Below the pieces are notes generated by a model. The model saw nothing but the letters and a program-made list of their open reading frames with translations. It was not told the DNA's origin and made no database searches. From Glossina fuscipes (lineage: Eukaryota; Arthropoda; Insecta; Diptera; Glossinidae), in assembly GCF_014805625.2 (NCBI RefSeq), contig NW_023998422.1, positions 8,297,049-8,361,048 of the forward strand: a stretch of DNA of 64,000 bases, written 5' to 3'. Positions 1 to 14,511 of the stretch are shown here, one piece after another (the first letter of the stretch is position 1; every line of letters starts with the position of its first letter). Both the position numbers and the translations under genes were made by a program.

Positions 1-3000
1 CCTAAACCTACGTATACTAACCCCGAATTGGAGATGATATCCAAAGAAATTGAAGAGCTTGCTAAAGAACGACGGGCTTTAGAAACTGAAATAGCGCAAA
101 AAGAAGCTGATATACGCATCAAATCGGGAGAAGTACGAAGTTTACAAGTAAATACTCCTTATTCTCTTCTTTCTCTTTTTTAATTTTCTAATTTTCTTTT
201 AAATTTTCTTTATTTCTGTTCATCGAAAACCATTTGATTTAAGAGCGAATTGGATACTTTATCAGCTACGTTAAAACAACTGGAGCATCAGCGTGGCGAA
301 GCTCAAAAACGTCTGGATGATCTTAAAACTCAGGTACCATACGCAAAGTTGTATTTTATTTTCATATGTTTGAGAATAGTAATCGCCAATATACTGAATA
401 GTTAGTTGGTTTTATTCTTTAATTGGAATTATAAAACATATTTTAATTATTTCCTATTTTCAATATATTTTTATTTTATCATGATTCAAATTGTATTGCT
501 GTTCCTTATAATTGGCCATATCATGCAATATACATACAAAAATTGATAACATACTCAAATCCACTCAAAATGAAATTAAATTAAAATTCCAAACAACCAT
601 ATCTGCCAGAGCTTTGATAATCAGGTGTTATTAGCACATTTTACTTTTGAAATTTCCAAAATAAGATATCAGGTTGGTTTTCTATTCCTTCCTCTTTTTC
701 TTTCTTTTCTTATCATTGTACTTTCTTGTATATCTCTTCTGTTAGCTTATTTTTTATTCTCTCAATTTTTCCTATGTTTTCTATTGCTTTATTTAAAAAA
801 CACATAAACACACTATAGCGGGCCACGGCCTCCTATTAAATACCTCACAACACCCTACATTTACTCATATGATGACTTAAAATGTGATATTGTATGGGAA
901 ATGGTCGCAAAAGTAGTCCGATCCCAATTATTTGCAGTAGCGTTCGTCCTTGGGCCAGAACGCATCGGTGTAATAAACTTCGTCGAATTATCTCAAAATT
1001 GCAACCAGGTGGTTGAACACAAAAAACAAGATGGACAGACAGACGCGCGGACAAGGTTAAGCTTAGCAAGTGTTAATGAATCGATCGGCGTAATAAAACT
1101 TGTGTCTATTTTAAGTCCTTCTGAGCACTGCATAAAGTTAATATACGCTTGTACCACGAGTGATGTGAGGTTAAAAAAAAGACATCCATCGGTTTTTAAT
1201 ATTTCCTTTTTGTAAGTTGCTTTTTTATTTAATCTTTAATTAGCACTCTTAAAAATAATAAATTAAGTCACATAACTTTATATGTTTGTAATATATCTTA
1301 TGAAATCTTGATGTTCTATCACTTCTTTTAGGTCAATAAAATACGTGACCAATGTCAAAAACAAGAAGAAACAATTAATGAGCAAGAGGGTGAATTAAAC
1401 ACTAAACGCTCCGAATTGCAAAAACTTAAGGATGAAGAGAACTCTTTGCAAAAAGAGTATGACGATAATAATCGCGAACTGCAAAAACTTACCAATCACT
1501 TGCAAAATACTCAACTGCAGATAAGTTCAGTAAGTGATATTAATCGAAATGCACATTCTGCATGTCACCCTAACCATGATGTTGATAAAAATCTTAATTC
1601 CAAAAGCTCGCTTTATAATTTACTTTTACGGTAGATCAGCATAAATTCTGGGTGAATTTAATAATATCTACCTACCCCGTCCTATATCTGTCGTTTTTTT
1701 TTTTTGCCTGTTTTCTGTCGTTCGAACGTTGATAATCTCAAATATTCAAAAGGATCTCAAAACATTTAACTTCAAATTTATATCGTTCTGAAATTTATTA
1801 AGGACCTCAAAAAAGTAAGATCGATCCTTATGCGAGCATGTTCTGTGATAACAAAATACAAGAAGTGCGCAAAAATTTTCCTTAGAGCAAACACACTTTC
1901 TTTAATTGATTTTTTTCGTATTCAGTTAAAAAAGCCGACTATCACTTTCTTCCTGTCTTCATTGTTTTTTCAATTTCTTTTTTAAGACTGTTTTGTAGGG
2001 ATTCAATTGAGATGATTGCGTAGGTAACGAAGACCTTTAGTTTGATTCATTTTTATTAAGAAATCTATATAACATTGTCCTGTCCTAACAATATGCAAAC
2101 AAAAAGGAATGTAACGACTTTGGACAGATGAATTAAAGTGTCTTGAAACAGTATTTTTCAACACATGGCATTAGCGAATTATATGCGAATCTTCTATTAA
2201 TTATCAGGCAGTGTGCATTATAAATATCTGTATATATATACGTATATATATATGGAGTTTCCATTGAAATTAACTTTATTTGTATTTTAGATACGTTCTA
2301 TGGTTACTCAGCTACTGGAAACCCAACGGCAAATGACTGATGCCTTGCTTATGTGTAAAGCGGCAATTGATGCTGAGAATGCTGAACTTGTCTCCGAATA
2401 TCAATTGAAAATTGAACCCGATTTTGATGATGCCCGCAAAACTTTAGAAAAGGAAGTTGAAGAAATCAAACCCGATCCATTTAATGAGAATGAGAGCGCA
2501 GATAAAAAGAATGGGATTACATCGAACGGTTTCGATAATGATCCATTTGCGGGTAACATTACAAATAATACGGGAGTACGTGGTGGTTTCGATGAGAGTT
2601 TCAACACGACCACTGGATTTAGTAGTGGATTTGATGCGTTTGGTTCGGCAGGTGGATTCGGCCAAGAGCAAAAAGATCCTTTCGGCGGTGATGCCTTCTC
2701 TAGTAAAACAAATTCTGTCACGACAGAGGTAAGACGTCATATAACGAGCATATATTTCAGCAGTGATGTAGCATGTTTTTTGAATTAAATTTTAGCCCGG
2801 CAAAGATAGCTTTGGTAGTGATCCATTTGCAGCTTTGCACGCTCCGACTGGCCAAGGTCAGGTGCTTAGTCCAAATACACAAACTACGCAAAGCACTGTT
2901 ACCACAAGTAAATCGGGACCACCACCGAGGCCAGAATCGCCTAGTCCAGCATTACCACCTAAAAAATCCAAGGTGCCTCCACCACGACCAGCTCCACCAA

Positions 3001-6000
3001 GGCCTTTACAGGTTTTTCTTTTCAAGTGAATTTTTAATTTTCAAATAAAAATGTAAAGTTTTCTTTATTTTCACGCTGCATTTTGTTAGGCTCCTGCTCG
3101 TCCCGCTCAGCCAACCGCAGACGCTTTTGGTTCCAGCGGAGGTACAGGAGGCTTTGCTGATTTTGCCGATTTTGACAATAAGGTTTGTAATGTCGCTATA
3201 CCTTGGAATTGGTGGTAAGGCATGCACATCGATTCAAATTACTGTTCATTTTGTTTTTATTTAGTACGATAACAACAATTTTAATATTTTTATATTACTA
3301 TAGCTCTAGTAGCAGCTGTTTTTATTTCAAGTATTAATTTTTTCTTTTTTTTCATTTTTGTACTAACAAATAAAAATGTTGAAGAAATCCAAAAAATATT
3401 TACTTTTTGCGTTAAGCTTCTTTTAAAGCTTTTCATTATGAGTGATATCATATAAATACAAACGCACATATATTATATATTCGACTACCGATTTATCATC
3501 ACTAGCCATCAGTTCATTAATTAACTTTGCTTAACCTCTCCCTTTGAGTCATGCGTGAGTCCAAAATATTTGTCTTATCGTTTTGTTATTGTTGTTTGCC
3601 TGCGGTTTTATAGCCTACTCTACTATACAAACTTTTTAACAAAAAAAAACAAAAAAAAAAAACAAAAACAAACTAACTGTAAGCTTTCATTTTCTCTAAA
3701 ATTCTATTTTCAGTGAACAGCATAAATTTAAAGAGAACAGATCACTCATAAACATTTATATAAAATTAATTAAACTTTGCAATTGATGCGAAAAGGGAAA
3801 AAGAACAAAATATCAAAAATTCTTCTAATAAATTGCGTACATTAACCCATTAGTCCATTAAATTTCCTAAAGTAATAATAATAATAGTAACATTAACAAT
3901 TATGAATGTTTTCTCTTGATCTCTCGTTAGTCTTTAACAATGAATAGACACCACAGTCATCATAACATATAATTAAAAAAAAAAAAGAAAGAAAAAAACA
4001 CTAAAAAAACTAAAAAAACTTAAAAAAAATTGGCATAAATTTATGCAAACACAGGCTCATGGAGATGTTTCTTTAAGTTGTTTCAAATTTTATTGAATTA
4101 TTATTTATTAACCTAACCATGCATTATACGCTTAGAATAACAAATATTTAGCTAACACATTAACATTTTTATAAATATATCTACTGATGTGCTAATGCGT
4201 TCTCTAGTGTATTAATAAATACAGTAAAAACCTGAAAAAAAGTTCATATTAAAATATATTTAAAGACAAAATCATATTCGTTTCTCCTCATCTATCCTTG
4301 AGTACCTTTTAACTTGAATTAACTAAAGAAAAATTCGAAAGTGTTCTCTCCTGTTAAATATATAAATGTTGAGAAATTCTAAATACATACATATTTGATT
4401 TAATAATTTCAACATAAGAAAAAAAACCACAACAACAAAGAAAACATTATTCGCCTTAGGGCGAACGAATCGTAATCGTTTTCATACCCGCTGTCTCAGA
4501 TAAATTTATTGAAAGTGGTTCAATACACTAACAAATATGCTGATGGGTTTGACGGGGTTTGATGCGAATAATGATATCATGCCCGAGAGGTTTACTTGTC
4601 GCGTACCTGCGCAAATCTCGAACAATATGGCATGAAATGTGGGCGTGTCGACATCTCGCAAAAGTTCAATAGGGTTTGAAAGTTTTTCTTTCTTTTTTTT
4701 TGATGCACTTGGTAAGGAATCGTGCCGCGCTCACTATTAAAAAAAGTTTATAGAAATGGTTCAATATTTTATAATGTGTTCATGACACACAAAAGACACA
4801 CGCCTGATTATCTGTTCAATAGAAATGTATGTAATTAAGTAAGTGGGCTCATTCAGACAGATCCGAATGGAAATCACATGTCGTGTAAAGATTTTTGAGT
4901 GCTCAGGTTTACTGCCTACGGCTGTTGAAAGATTAAGATTCGCCGATCAATATCTTTTTTTATTTTTACAATTTATTATAGAATGGATTATGGTAATTTT
5001 TTTAACATTCAGACTTTATGATGTTAACGCGTTTGATATGCGGACACCAAGGGCCAAGGCTTTCTGTTATAGCCGAGCAAAAGACATATAGACACACAAG
5101 ACCGTATACTAATGGCGTTAAAGGCAACTAAAGCAAAGATAAATGAAATATCATTCCATCCTATAGTAGTAGTGGGTATGAAAATCTTGTATATTAATCA
5201 AGTATAGGTACATGAACGTGTCAGATACTGATAATATTAACGAATTAATCAAGAGAATATCTAATCAAAAGACTCGAAATGCGATAAAAATTAAATCAAT
5301 GTTAAACTTTTATAGTTAAAATATGTGTTTTTAATTTTTTTTTTTTTTTTTTTAATCAAAATGTGTTCGTTGCTTACACACCCTAAAAAACTTGCCTTGA
5401 TTGGCCACTTGAAAAAATGCTAGAACGAAACGGAAAGTTACGCTTGCCTTTGAACGACTTTCGAGTACTCTCCACCTGAACATTCTAAATAAGAACGATC
5501 GCATGATTTTCAATAGAGAGTAAAGAGTGGGAAAGAATTTTTTTTATATTCACCAGTTACTTGTATTGAAGTTAAGAAATTTTTCAATCAACTATGCTTC
5601 TATGCTATGACTTCAATTGACGGCAGTGAGAGGCAAAATTTAAAATTGAATATGTTTTTCGAGGCCATATTTTGAGATCCTAATCTGTCTAATGTAGACA
5701 GACATGGGTTTCGATTATGTTACCGATGCTGATTAAAAATATTTACCAATATTTTTTCTACATCTTTTAATTATATCATGTACGCGTGCAGATATCGTAC
5801 TATTCTGCTTTTCTTTTTTTCAAGTTTTGAGTTATTTTTGTTGCAAATTTACGCAGAGTTTTTTATATAATAGAAACTGAGCAATAGGAAGTCCATATAT
5901 TTGATAGCCCATTAAAGTTTTATATGCTTCGTCATGTTGCACACATAGGATAAATTCCTTAAGTAACTTGTCATGTATATAAAACCAGTGGAAAAACTAA

Positions 6001-9000
6001 AGTGGGCCATAGCCCATCATCAGATATCCTACAGTAACCTGCAGTTATTCATATAATGACTTTTCAAAATAAAATGTTAAATGTGATGTAATCGAGAACC
6101 GGTTGTTCGAACCAAACTATTTCTTATAGGTTTCGTCCTTGGACGGAATTTCTGTTGGTGGACGAAATTCCATTAAAATATCTCATTGCGATCTGTGGGT
6201 TGAATACAAGAAAACCAGAAAGACAGACGTACAGATACGTTTAGATTGGTGTAGAAAATGGTTCAGAATTGGTCGATATAATGAAAAAAGTGTCCATCCC
6301 AAGTCCTGAGTGCTGTATACATCCGCATAAACTTAATATACTCCTATGCCACAACTGCTGCAGGGTATAAAAAAATGAAGATGGTTGAAAAATGTATTTA
6401 TCTAGTTTTGGTTTCCCGCTTAAATTTATTGAGATTGTATTAATCCCTGCCTTATACTTAACTAATTGCGAAATTTGATGTTTAAGTGCAAACGCCGATT
6501 CCCGATATACATATATATATATACGTATATATAAATATGCATCCATTTTCTAAAGAACTATTCAACAATTGTAGATCAGTTTCCACTTGCAGACTGAGAT
6601 TTTTGATATAGCACTGCAAAGAGAGGGCGGCTTGAGCCTTATCTGAAGGCAGTTGTTTTACTAGCTAAGGTCGGTCAAGCGTTGATCTTCATTTATTTCC
6701 AACCTAAGTATTGATAACATTCCCGAACTGAAGTTCTCACAAATTTCACAATCATCTTTATGGCGTTAAATGATTCCTTAAATGTTCAAGCATGATAACC
6801 AAAGGGGCTCTGCTCGTCTTCTTTTGTGACCTATAGGAGATGGTGTCAAGAAATACAATTGTTTTTTTTTTTTTGCAGTTTTATTATCCACTAGCTACTG
6901 TGCCGCCATTTTGTTTATTAAATTTTTTTCAATGCTTCTTCAATAAATATACAAAAATCGATTAAAAACTAGTTCCAATTCATTTATCGCTCCTTAGTAA
7001 ATAAATACGTGAGAATTTCCCATAACTCCCTCCTTTCACAAGTAAGCATTACCTCTTAATGTGAATGTGAGATATAGGCCGATTCGAATTAGAACGAAGC
7101 ACAAACGTCGACTTTGTTATTTACAAAATTCAAATATTTTGTTGAATCTCTCTGAAGCATTATTTGTGCTTATGGAATGAAAAAAGCTAATCTCCAGTTC
7201 AATGGTGGATATAAGAATATACTCACTCTTTCAATTATTGTATTGTACACTCTTCTATAGCTGTTACTGTATGTTTAATAGCTACATATATTTACAATTG
7301 CGTTTACCTTATGCCTAGTTAAATATATTAACATAAATAAATTTACGCACATAATTCTCATGAATATGTATAAAAACAAAAATTATATCTCGAATAAAAT
7401 TATAAATAATTTCAAAGCAATCGAATATCAATCAATCGTTCATAACTTTTACTCGGGTTTTGTTTTGTCAAGCTAACGAGAAAGGAAAGGCGAAAGAGAG
7501 GGGCCTACATTCCACAGCTATAGGTATATTATCACATAAAGTACAGCTATCGTAAATCCTTCTAATCTGCTAGGCGGTAAAAAAATGTTCTCATTTATTT
7601 CAAATTTTCAGTTTGCGAAGATTAGTTAGTTAATTTCAGATTTTTCAATGTTTCTTTAAATTGGAATCAGAAAAAGCGCATTTTTTTTTAAATTGTATCA
7701 ATGAAATTTAATTTATTTATTCATTTATTTTTTTTTTGCATTTTTTAAAAATTAATTTTTTTATTTTTTTTTGTTTTCATTTTCTTTTTCTCGTGTCTTT
7801 ATTTTTATTGTTCTCCTTTTTCATTTGAAATATTGCACCAAACAAAAACCCGCCATCACTCTCAACAGGCACCTACACTACCTCCCATTACATTGGCTAA
7901 AACTTCAATAGCGACTATACCTACAATGTCTTTGTTCGATAAACTCACAAAAACACAAGCCACTACAACAGCAACAACAACAACAACAACAACAATTTCA
8001 ACAAGTGACTTTACCACATCGCTACAACAAAATTCAAATGCATCCAATAGCGATGTGTCTAACAGCAATGTGATTAATAAAAAATCTGCAACAATGACAA
8101 CAACAAAAACAATAATAGCAACAAATGCAGTAATGGCAACCGTCGCCACCGTCCATCCGATTGCTGACAATAATAATAAATCGAATGCGATGAAGGCGAT
8201 GCCATCGTTAATAAGCGGCCCTACAGATTTTAAAGATGATCCTTTCAAAGATTACCGTTACGAAGATCCATTCAATATAAAAGATCCCTTCGATGATGAC
8301 GAAGATGAATTTTCAACTGATCCTGATAAAGTATTTAAAGATGATTTAAGTTCGGAAGGTACATAAGAAATATGAAAAACGAAGAATTTTTTTTGTAAAC
8401 CTAATATTTTCTCTTTTATATCTAGAAGATGAGAAAAAGCAAACTAATAATAATAATACCACTCAGGATTCCATGCAAATGAATGCCGATTCATCCAGTA
8501 CTTCGCAACATACCTTTCGCTCAGCAAATTCACATCCCTCAGCCGGCAGTAACGAATTGATTGACCAGTTTGATGCTTTCAATATGAATCCAAGTCCTGT
8601 ACCATCTTACGATTCCATAAGATCGAAAAGTGTTATTGCTCTACCCATTGCAACAACGGCGACGACAACAGCAACAGCAACAGCAACAAGAACACGAATC
8701 ACATCGGGAACTAATAGCGTTTTCGATAATTTTGCTGATTTCGAGGGCTTTTCCATTAAATCCACTTCCGCTATGGACCCATCCACGACTATTAAAAATC
8801 GTTGGACAGATAATCAAACATCGGACTCTTTCTTTGATGCCTTCAACGATAATTTTGATACGAAATCTCTGCAAAGCTTAGACGCGAACAGCAATCAGAA
8901 GAAAAATTCCACAAAATCTTTAAACGAATTCGACGATGCTTTCGGTCTTATGGGAGAAATGAGTAGCGGCAAAATTCAGATCACAAACTTTGATGCTTTT

Positions 9001-9489
9001 GGCGATAATTTCAATAAGAAATCTCAACAAGTTGCTCCTGCGCTATTCGATGCTTTCAATGATAACAATTTTGAAGATGATTTCTTTACGACCTCGAAAG
9101 ACATCTCCAAAGCGGCTATAAAAGATAAAAATTTGAATTTTACGCTTAATAATAAAATCAATTCGGCCTTTTCGATTAAAAATGATGATAAATTTGCGAA
9201 ATTCGATGATTTCGAACTGTGTAATAATGATAGTGATATGGCTTCAGCTGACACTCCAACCCCAACCAATTTGAATAATTCCCAGAAATGTTCGACATCG
9301 AAAATGTTTGATAATTTAATAAAAGTACAAAATCGAACAATGTTAACAAAAATATCAAATCTTGATAAGATAAATGCGGAGGCGAACGGTGCTAAATTAT
9401 CGGAAAAGTTCGCTGACGATTATTCCAAACCTGAGACATTCGATGATGATATACAAGAGGCAATTAAACGTAGTATGTTGGATCAGTAA
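1..9489 (+). CDS. Eps-15: Eps15-like endocytic adaptor (5' end outside window)
   Basis: Eps15 is a clathrin-coat adaptor that binds AP-2 and ubiquitinated cargo at the plasma membrane. The coding exons I can join in frame are 1-147, 244-333, 1332-1529, 2291-2728, 2796-3011, 3090-3182, 7869-8358 and 8426-9489, all with GT-AG borders and compatible phases. The first four exons encode a heptad-rich coiled coil (for example ELEMISKEIEELAKERRALE). Next come seven DPF motifs, the AP-2 alpha-ear ligands: three in exon 4, one in exon 5 and three in exon 7. Exon 5 is proline-rich (PPPRPESPSP) and could bind SH3 domains. Exon 8 carries repeated FDAF-type motifs and ends in DDIQEAIKRSMLDQ, which fits the ubiquitin-interacting-motif consensus. 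The EH domains expected at the N-terminus must lie upstream. A poly-Thr run in exon 7 and a Thr/Ala run in exon 8 come from ACA/GCA triplet repeats. Family assignment is firm; exact isoform structure is inferred. Confidence 0.9.
811..1172 (+). repeat. Dispersed repeat family A, near full length
   Basis: This copy in the second visible Eps-15 intron starts at CACTATAGCGGGCCACGGCC and ends near TTGTACCACGAGTGATG. In between it carries the family landmarks: GTAGTCCGATCCCAA, TAGCGTTCGTCCTTGGGCCA, GACAGACAGACG, AAGCTTAG and GAATCGATCGGCGTAATA. It shows no coding potential and looks like a non-autonomous, MITE-like element of about 350-400 bp. Confidence 0.75.
3183..7868 (+). other. Large Eps-15 intron (4.7 kb), no gene seen
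   Basis: The intron between the sixth and seventh visible Eps-15 exons is far longer than its neighbours, which are 75 nt to 1 kb. It is AT-rich with many A/T homopolymer runs. It holds one recognisable dispersed repeat at about 5995-6370 and no open frame with family resemblance. If splicing fails at 3183, the frame continues for 11 codons to a TAA at 3216-3218, so a shorter isoform is possible but unsupported. Confidence 0.7.
5995..6370 (+). repeat. Dispersed repeat family A, intronic copy
   Basis: It runs from AAGTGGGCCATAGCCCATC through TCATATAATGACTTTTCAAA, TTTCGTCCTTGGACGG and GACAGACGTACAG to CTGCAGGGTATAA. It has the same order of landmarks as the 811-1172 copy but is more diverged in the middle. 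Confidence 0.7.
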
Positions 9490-9496
9490 ACTCAAG

Positions 9497-9502
9497 AATA
9501 AA
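9497..9502 (+). promoter_or_regulatory. Candidate poly(A) signal of Eps-15
   Basis: AATAAA lies 8 nt after the Eps-15 stop codon. That is very close, so the real site may be one of the later AATAAA hexamers in the A/T-rich DNA up to about 10050. Confidence 0.4.
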
Positions 9503-10664
9503 TACCTTTTTTTTTATAATTCTAAACTTAAGTCACTGAATATTTGTTTATTTATTATTATTAACTGAAACATATTTCAAATGCAAAGAAAAAATTATTT
9601 GTTTTCAACTTTTAAAAAATACCAATTTTTTTGTTTCCTTTCGTTCGCTTTTTCGTTATTATTGTTTTCTTTGTTTTTTTTTTTTCTTTTCTTTTATTTA
9701 ACGCTTCCTTTCAAATTGTTTTAGTATTTATTGAATTCTTTTTTTTTTTTTTTGCTTTTTTCGTTCATATATACATAAATAATATAAAATGTTTATAATA
9801 AATCTATATATATTAATGTATATATATACAGTTGGTACACGAATATATATTATATTATTATTTAGATTTTATTGAAGAATTGTTTTTTTTTTTTTTCGTT
9901 TTTAGAAATTTTTAGTTACTGAACAAACAGAATTGAAAAAGTCGAAGCTTATTATTATTATTATTATTCTTTTTTTTTTTTATTATTGTTCTGTTGAAAA
10001 TGTATTATTTTACTTATACGCTAAAATAAACAAAACAAATAAATAAATAAATAAATCAATCAGTCAATTGTGTTGAGTGCGTGTTCACGTACACATTACT
10101 TTATAAATATATAAATTATTATTAATAAAATAAGTATGATTAACCTATGCTATGATTTGATAATGAAATGCGATTGAAGTTAAAAGCCTTTACGATTTAC
10201 TCAACAACGTTCCAAGTGATGTTCTTTTAAACAGAGGTGGGCAAGTAAGAATTTTACTTTTATTGTTTTAATACGATTCCGTAAAACGAGATATTTTTAT
10301 ATTCAATTTTCGATTATTTTTCAGTTCATTTTACAGTCAGAACATGAAAAAAAAAAAAAAAAAAATAGGTTGAATAGATGTTCCTTTCTCGTCGACCTAA
10401 TTACTCTTTAATTTGTATTGATTTTTCTTAAACTCATCACGTAAGTCTAGAGTAGATGAGGCAGAGTTGGATTATTTCATGGACGCATTTATTCGACCGT
10501 ATCGTTTCTAATTGTTTTAATTTAAAATTTTCTTCCTCTGCTTTAGTCAACAGCATTATATTAAACCGACAGCCGTTGGTTACTGGTGATCGATCATCTA
10601 TTTTACTTTTTTGCTCTATGCCACATTTTTTGTTTTAAATTTGCTCAGTCCTAAAGAAGTCAGG

Positions 10665-10800
10665 AAAGGGATAGAGATAGCGGGGTGAGTGCAGTGCAGT
10701 GTTATGCCTTTGTCGACTGCATCCTCATTATAACTATGACTAAGGCAAACTCTATCGCGCTTGAAGCCGTGAAGACTGACTTGTAGTAAAGAGAGTGCAT
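10665..10800 (-). repeat. tRNA-like SINE copy, degenerate
   Basis: Read on the minus strand, a stretch resembling ACAAGTCAGTCTTCACGGC then TTCAAGCGCGATAGAGTTT aligns by eye with the tRNA-like head at 24.25 kb. Its tail (CATAACACTGC, CACTCACCCCGC) matches the copy near 50.95 kb. The B-box is decayed. Confidence 0.5.
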
Positions 10801-10802
10801 TG

Positions 10803-11006
10803 AGTTTGCGCACAAGCTTGCAACACCCATAAGAACTTGAGACAGAGCCAGTTTTTATTATATATCGATAGATTCAAAGTTACCTTCTGAGTGGATATAA
10901 GCTTGTCTGTCTGTTCCTTCATTCGTCCGTCCTGTTTGTGTGTGTGTGTTCAACCTATATGTCGCAATTTTTGAGATCTTTTGATGAAATTTGGTACGTC
11001 GACATG
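10803..11006 (-). repeat. Dispersed repeat family A, partial copy
   Basis: On the minus strand it shows the right half of the family: GCAACACCCATAAGAACTTGAG, the TGTCTGTCTGTTCC / GTCCGTCCTG region, GTTCAACCTATATGTCGCAA and GATGAAATTTGGTAC are all present as the plus-strand complement. Confidence 0.65.
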
Positions 11007-11679
11007 CATTAACGTAGACCTACGTTATCACTCATTCTATACTTCTTTTCCTTTATAGATAATCTAACAAAAGGGAAAAATTCATCTTATGCTCTGTACA
11101 TATAACCTTCTTTTCATGCTGTACAATTCAACTAAATTTTGTTTCCTTGTAATCGTTTTTTTCGTATTGAGCACTTGTTAGCTAATGTCTTATGCATAAA
11201 TAAATAATGCATATCAATAAAAAAAAAAGAAAATAAATTAACAGGTGTTACTAACCTTCAAGGCTTCGGAAGCGTTTTAAACAAACTTTTCTCTAAGAGA
11301 TCGTGAATTTTAAAAAAAAAATTCATTAAAAATTAAGAATGTTTTAATTGAACGCGTATAAAGCACTTTTCACGCCCGGTTCCTTAAAGTTTAAGGCTAC
11401 GCTCTAATCTGCACTTTGAGCTATCGTTAAATAAAGCTGTGTCGGCACTAGGCTTTATTAAATGGTGGCCCAAAAACCTCGGTGGCATTTACGTTACAAA
11501 AAGGCTATACATCACCTTAGTCACACTAACAAGGAATGCACGGTAGAAAAAACCAAAAAAGACTGAAAAAATACAAACCCAAGAGCTTTTATTGCCTTCC
11601 ACATAACAAACTATAGACTAACATCCAAAGGGAATATGGCTTTTTGTAATATGCTACGGCTCAAATACCCTAAGCACGA

Positions 11680-11743
11680 TAAACCGACACGCAACTAAAT
11701 GGTTGTTTATAAATTGAGAATAAGCCGACACGCAACTAAATGG
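11680..11743 (+). repeat. Short direct repeat, two copies
   Basis: A 22-23-bp word containing CCGACACGCAACTAAATGG occurs at about 11680-11702 and again at about 11720-11743, 40 bp apart, with one mismatch. No surrounding element is recognised. Confidence 0.6.
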
Positions 11744-14511
11744 ACGATTATCGAGCAATTTTGGAATGTTGGACGGAAAGAATATTTTCTTGGGATGTTT
11801 GAAAGCATAAAAAATAAAACGATATAAGAGCAAGAAAACAGATCCAATATCTATTATTGCTCGCCTTTGCTATATACTGCGGTACAACGTTGGCCTAATT
11901 ATTGAATATGAGCATTTTCTTGAACGCACTGTTCCACAAAAGTTTGACGACGCTTGACTAAAAAAATATTTGTTCTTTTTTGGCTCACTTTTAAATGAAT
12001 CAGCATTGGACTGAAAATATTGGGTTTTGTATTAACTTTGCATTTTCTCGAATTATGAACGAAGAAAAGATACCCACCACATACATTTAAGTGCAGTCGT
12101 TATAAATACCGACGTGTTCCGATAAGAAGTTAATGGTCATCTGATAATCTTCCAAACAAACTCTCTACACGTTTATCTCTTAGCCGCCAAATGAAAATAG
12201 ACTGCTTTTGTTAGCCTTACCTTAGTCTTTGATGTTTGTTTCCCTCTTAACTAAGTCAATAAATAATACTTACATGGTTTGATCGGCTTCAGAGTTTCGA
12301 AGAGCCAATGCCAAATAATTGCGAGGTGTTCAGACCGTTAAGACCCCTTGGCAAAAATCTAAATGATATCTACAATATCACTGCAATATCGGATTCTTTA
12401 AATAAAATGCTTAATAAACGAAAAAAAAATAAATTTAACCTCCAATTTTGGTAACTTTTCATATGGTTCGGGAATTGAACTGCATTTTTTCACGAGCATT
12501 TGCTTCTTTGCGACGGTTTAGTGATTCACTCCCAACACGTGTCTGTGTACTTGTCTATTTTTTCTTTCTATTTCCTTCAACCGATGTCTTTTTATTACTT
12601 TCTTTACATACATACTTTAAAATACTTATTAATACATTATTTAGCAGAAGATTTATTTCCAAGAGTCAATTGAATTCGATCGTAAATTTTTTGTTTTTTT
12701 AAATCAATAATCAATAGATTGAATTGTATTTTCAAAGAGAACTTCGTTTGAGAAAAAGTTCCTATAAAAATACTGTAATTCAAAGCATATGAAGGCCTAG
12801 CTATTATTATTATATTATACTTATGCATGCATAAGTCATACATCAAACAATTGAGTTCTTTACACTGCATTAAGAATTCGCTAACTGTGCCATTACTTAC
12901 ACGAAAGATACGTTCGCTTATATACTATATAGCTTTCAATTTTCGCAACAAAATAAAAAAAAAAAATAAAAATAAAAATAATAAAAAAAAACCGCTTATA
13001 CTAAGTAACTACTACACTGTATTGGGTCGAAAAAGTGAGAAAAAATTAGTTTTGTAGCAACTGCAGTAGTGAGAAGTTATTGCAGCCGGTTGTAAACAGA
13101 AACAAAAAGGTGCTAATACGACAAGATTTTTCCAACACATTTACATAAAGTAATTTAAAAGTTCTCTTTATTGAGACGATAATCGCGTATTCATAGAGAG
13201 CATTTTGCTAATTAACGGCGTATGTATGTTATCTGCAAGAATTTCGATACAAAAAATTTTTTTTGCTTTTCGCGGGAGAAAATGAAAATTTTATTAAAAT
13301 TTAGAATAAGTAAAATGAAACAAAAAAAAAAACGCGAAAACACAAAAACAATTTAATAATTAAACACAACTTCAATATAGTGCATGTATAGAAACTTAGC
13401 CGCCAGATGTGTAAATAAGCAAGTGTTTCGCATAAATTAATATTTAATGATCGTGATAGGCATACATGCAAAACTAGTCCGATTAAATGCATTGCCGGAG
13501 ACGGTTGTGATTTGAAAAATTTGGTTCCCCCCTCTCTTCCTTTAATTTTTAAAACAATTTACATAGAACTAAGTTTTTGAAGCGTAAGGCAACGCCGAGC
13601 CCCGCACTTGAGCGCTTCATGGCGCTATACAATTTGCTGTACGATAGTCGTCTAATAAGCATAAGATAGATCGGGCATAAGCAAGGATTCTTATCTTTCA
13701 CTTTCGCTTTTATTAATTTCAAAATTGATTGACATAGAGAATTTTGCCAAATTTTTGTACAAAACATACATATATACCCGCATATAGGTTATTCCGAAAA
13801 TTGGATAAATTTCGTATACAATCAACTTTGCTTTGCTCGCACAAATCTTAATCAAATTGAAGGCGACAGTTTACGAAAGTATCAATGTTAAGCTGTAAGA
13901 GCTATGAAAGAAAAAAAATTGTTATTATTTTCGATCAATTTCGATTTGACACTTCTGAAAAGTCAAAAATGAAAAAAGACGATAAAAAACTATATAAGCG
14001 AACGGAAGTGGTTTCTAAGATCTAGATGCGGCCAGTTATCGATTGTTTGCATTGATTGATTGGTCATGGCTTCCGGTCGGCCTACGTCACTAGTGACAGC
14101 GATTAAATCAAAGCTATAAACGATGGCGATCGGCATTTTGCGACTACACTTGTCGTTTATAGCTGCATTGATTGAATAGCTTCGATGTTTAAGTTCACCC
14201 AATTTTCATTACGGATTGAATTAGAGGCTAAACATATGTATATATATATGCATGTATATATCCGTTTATTATCAATTTAAATAATTTAACTGTGAAGTAC
14301 ACTGAACTGCGCGTTTTCATTACTTACTGTAAACATTTCTAATTATGTTATAATTTTTAACAATTCTTAATACATATACGCAGACATTTGGGATCAATTA
14401 ATGCTGTCTGTATGACTAAGCTTAATATTTTTTAAACTTTGTTCATGTTCATGCTATAAAGAGCCGATCAATTCCGTTTGAAACCGCTGCATAAATTTTC
14501 GTTATTTATTG

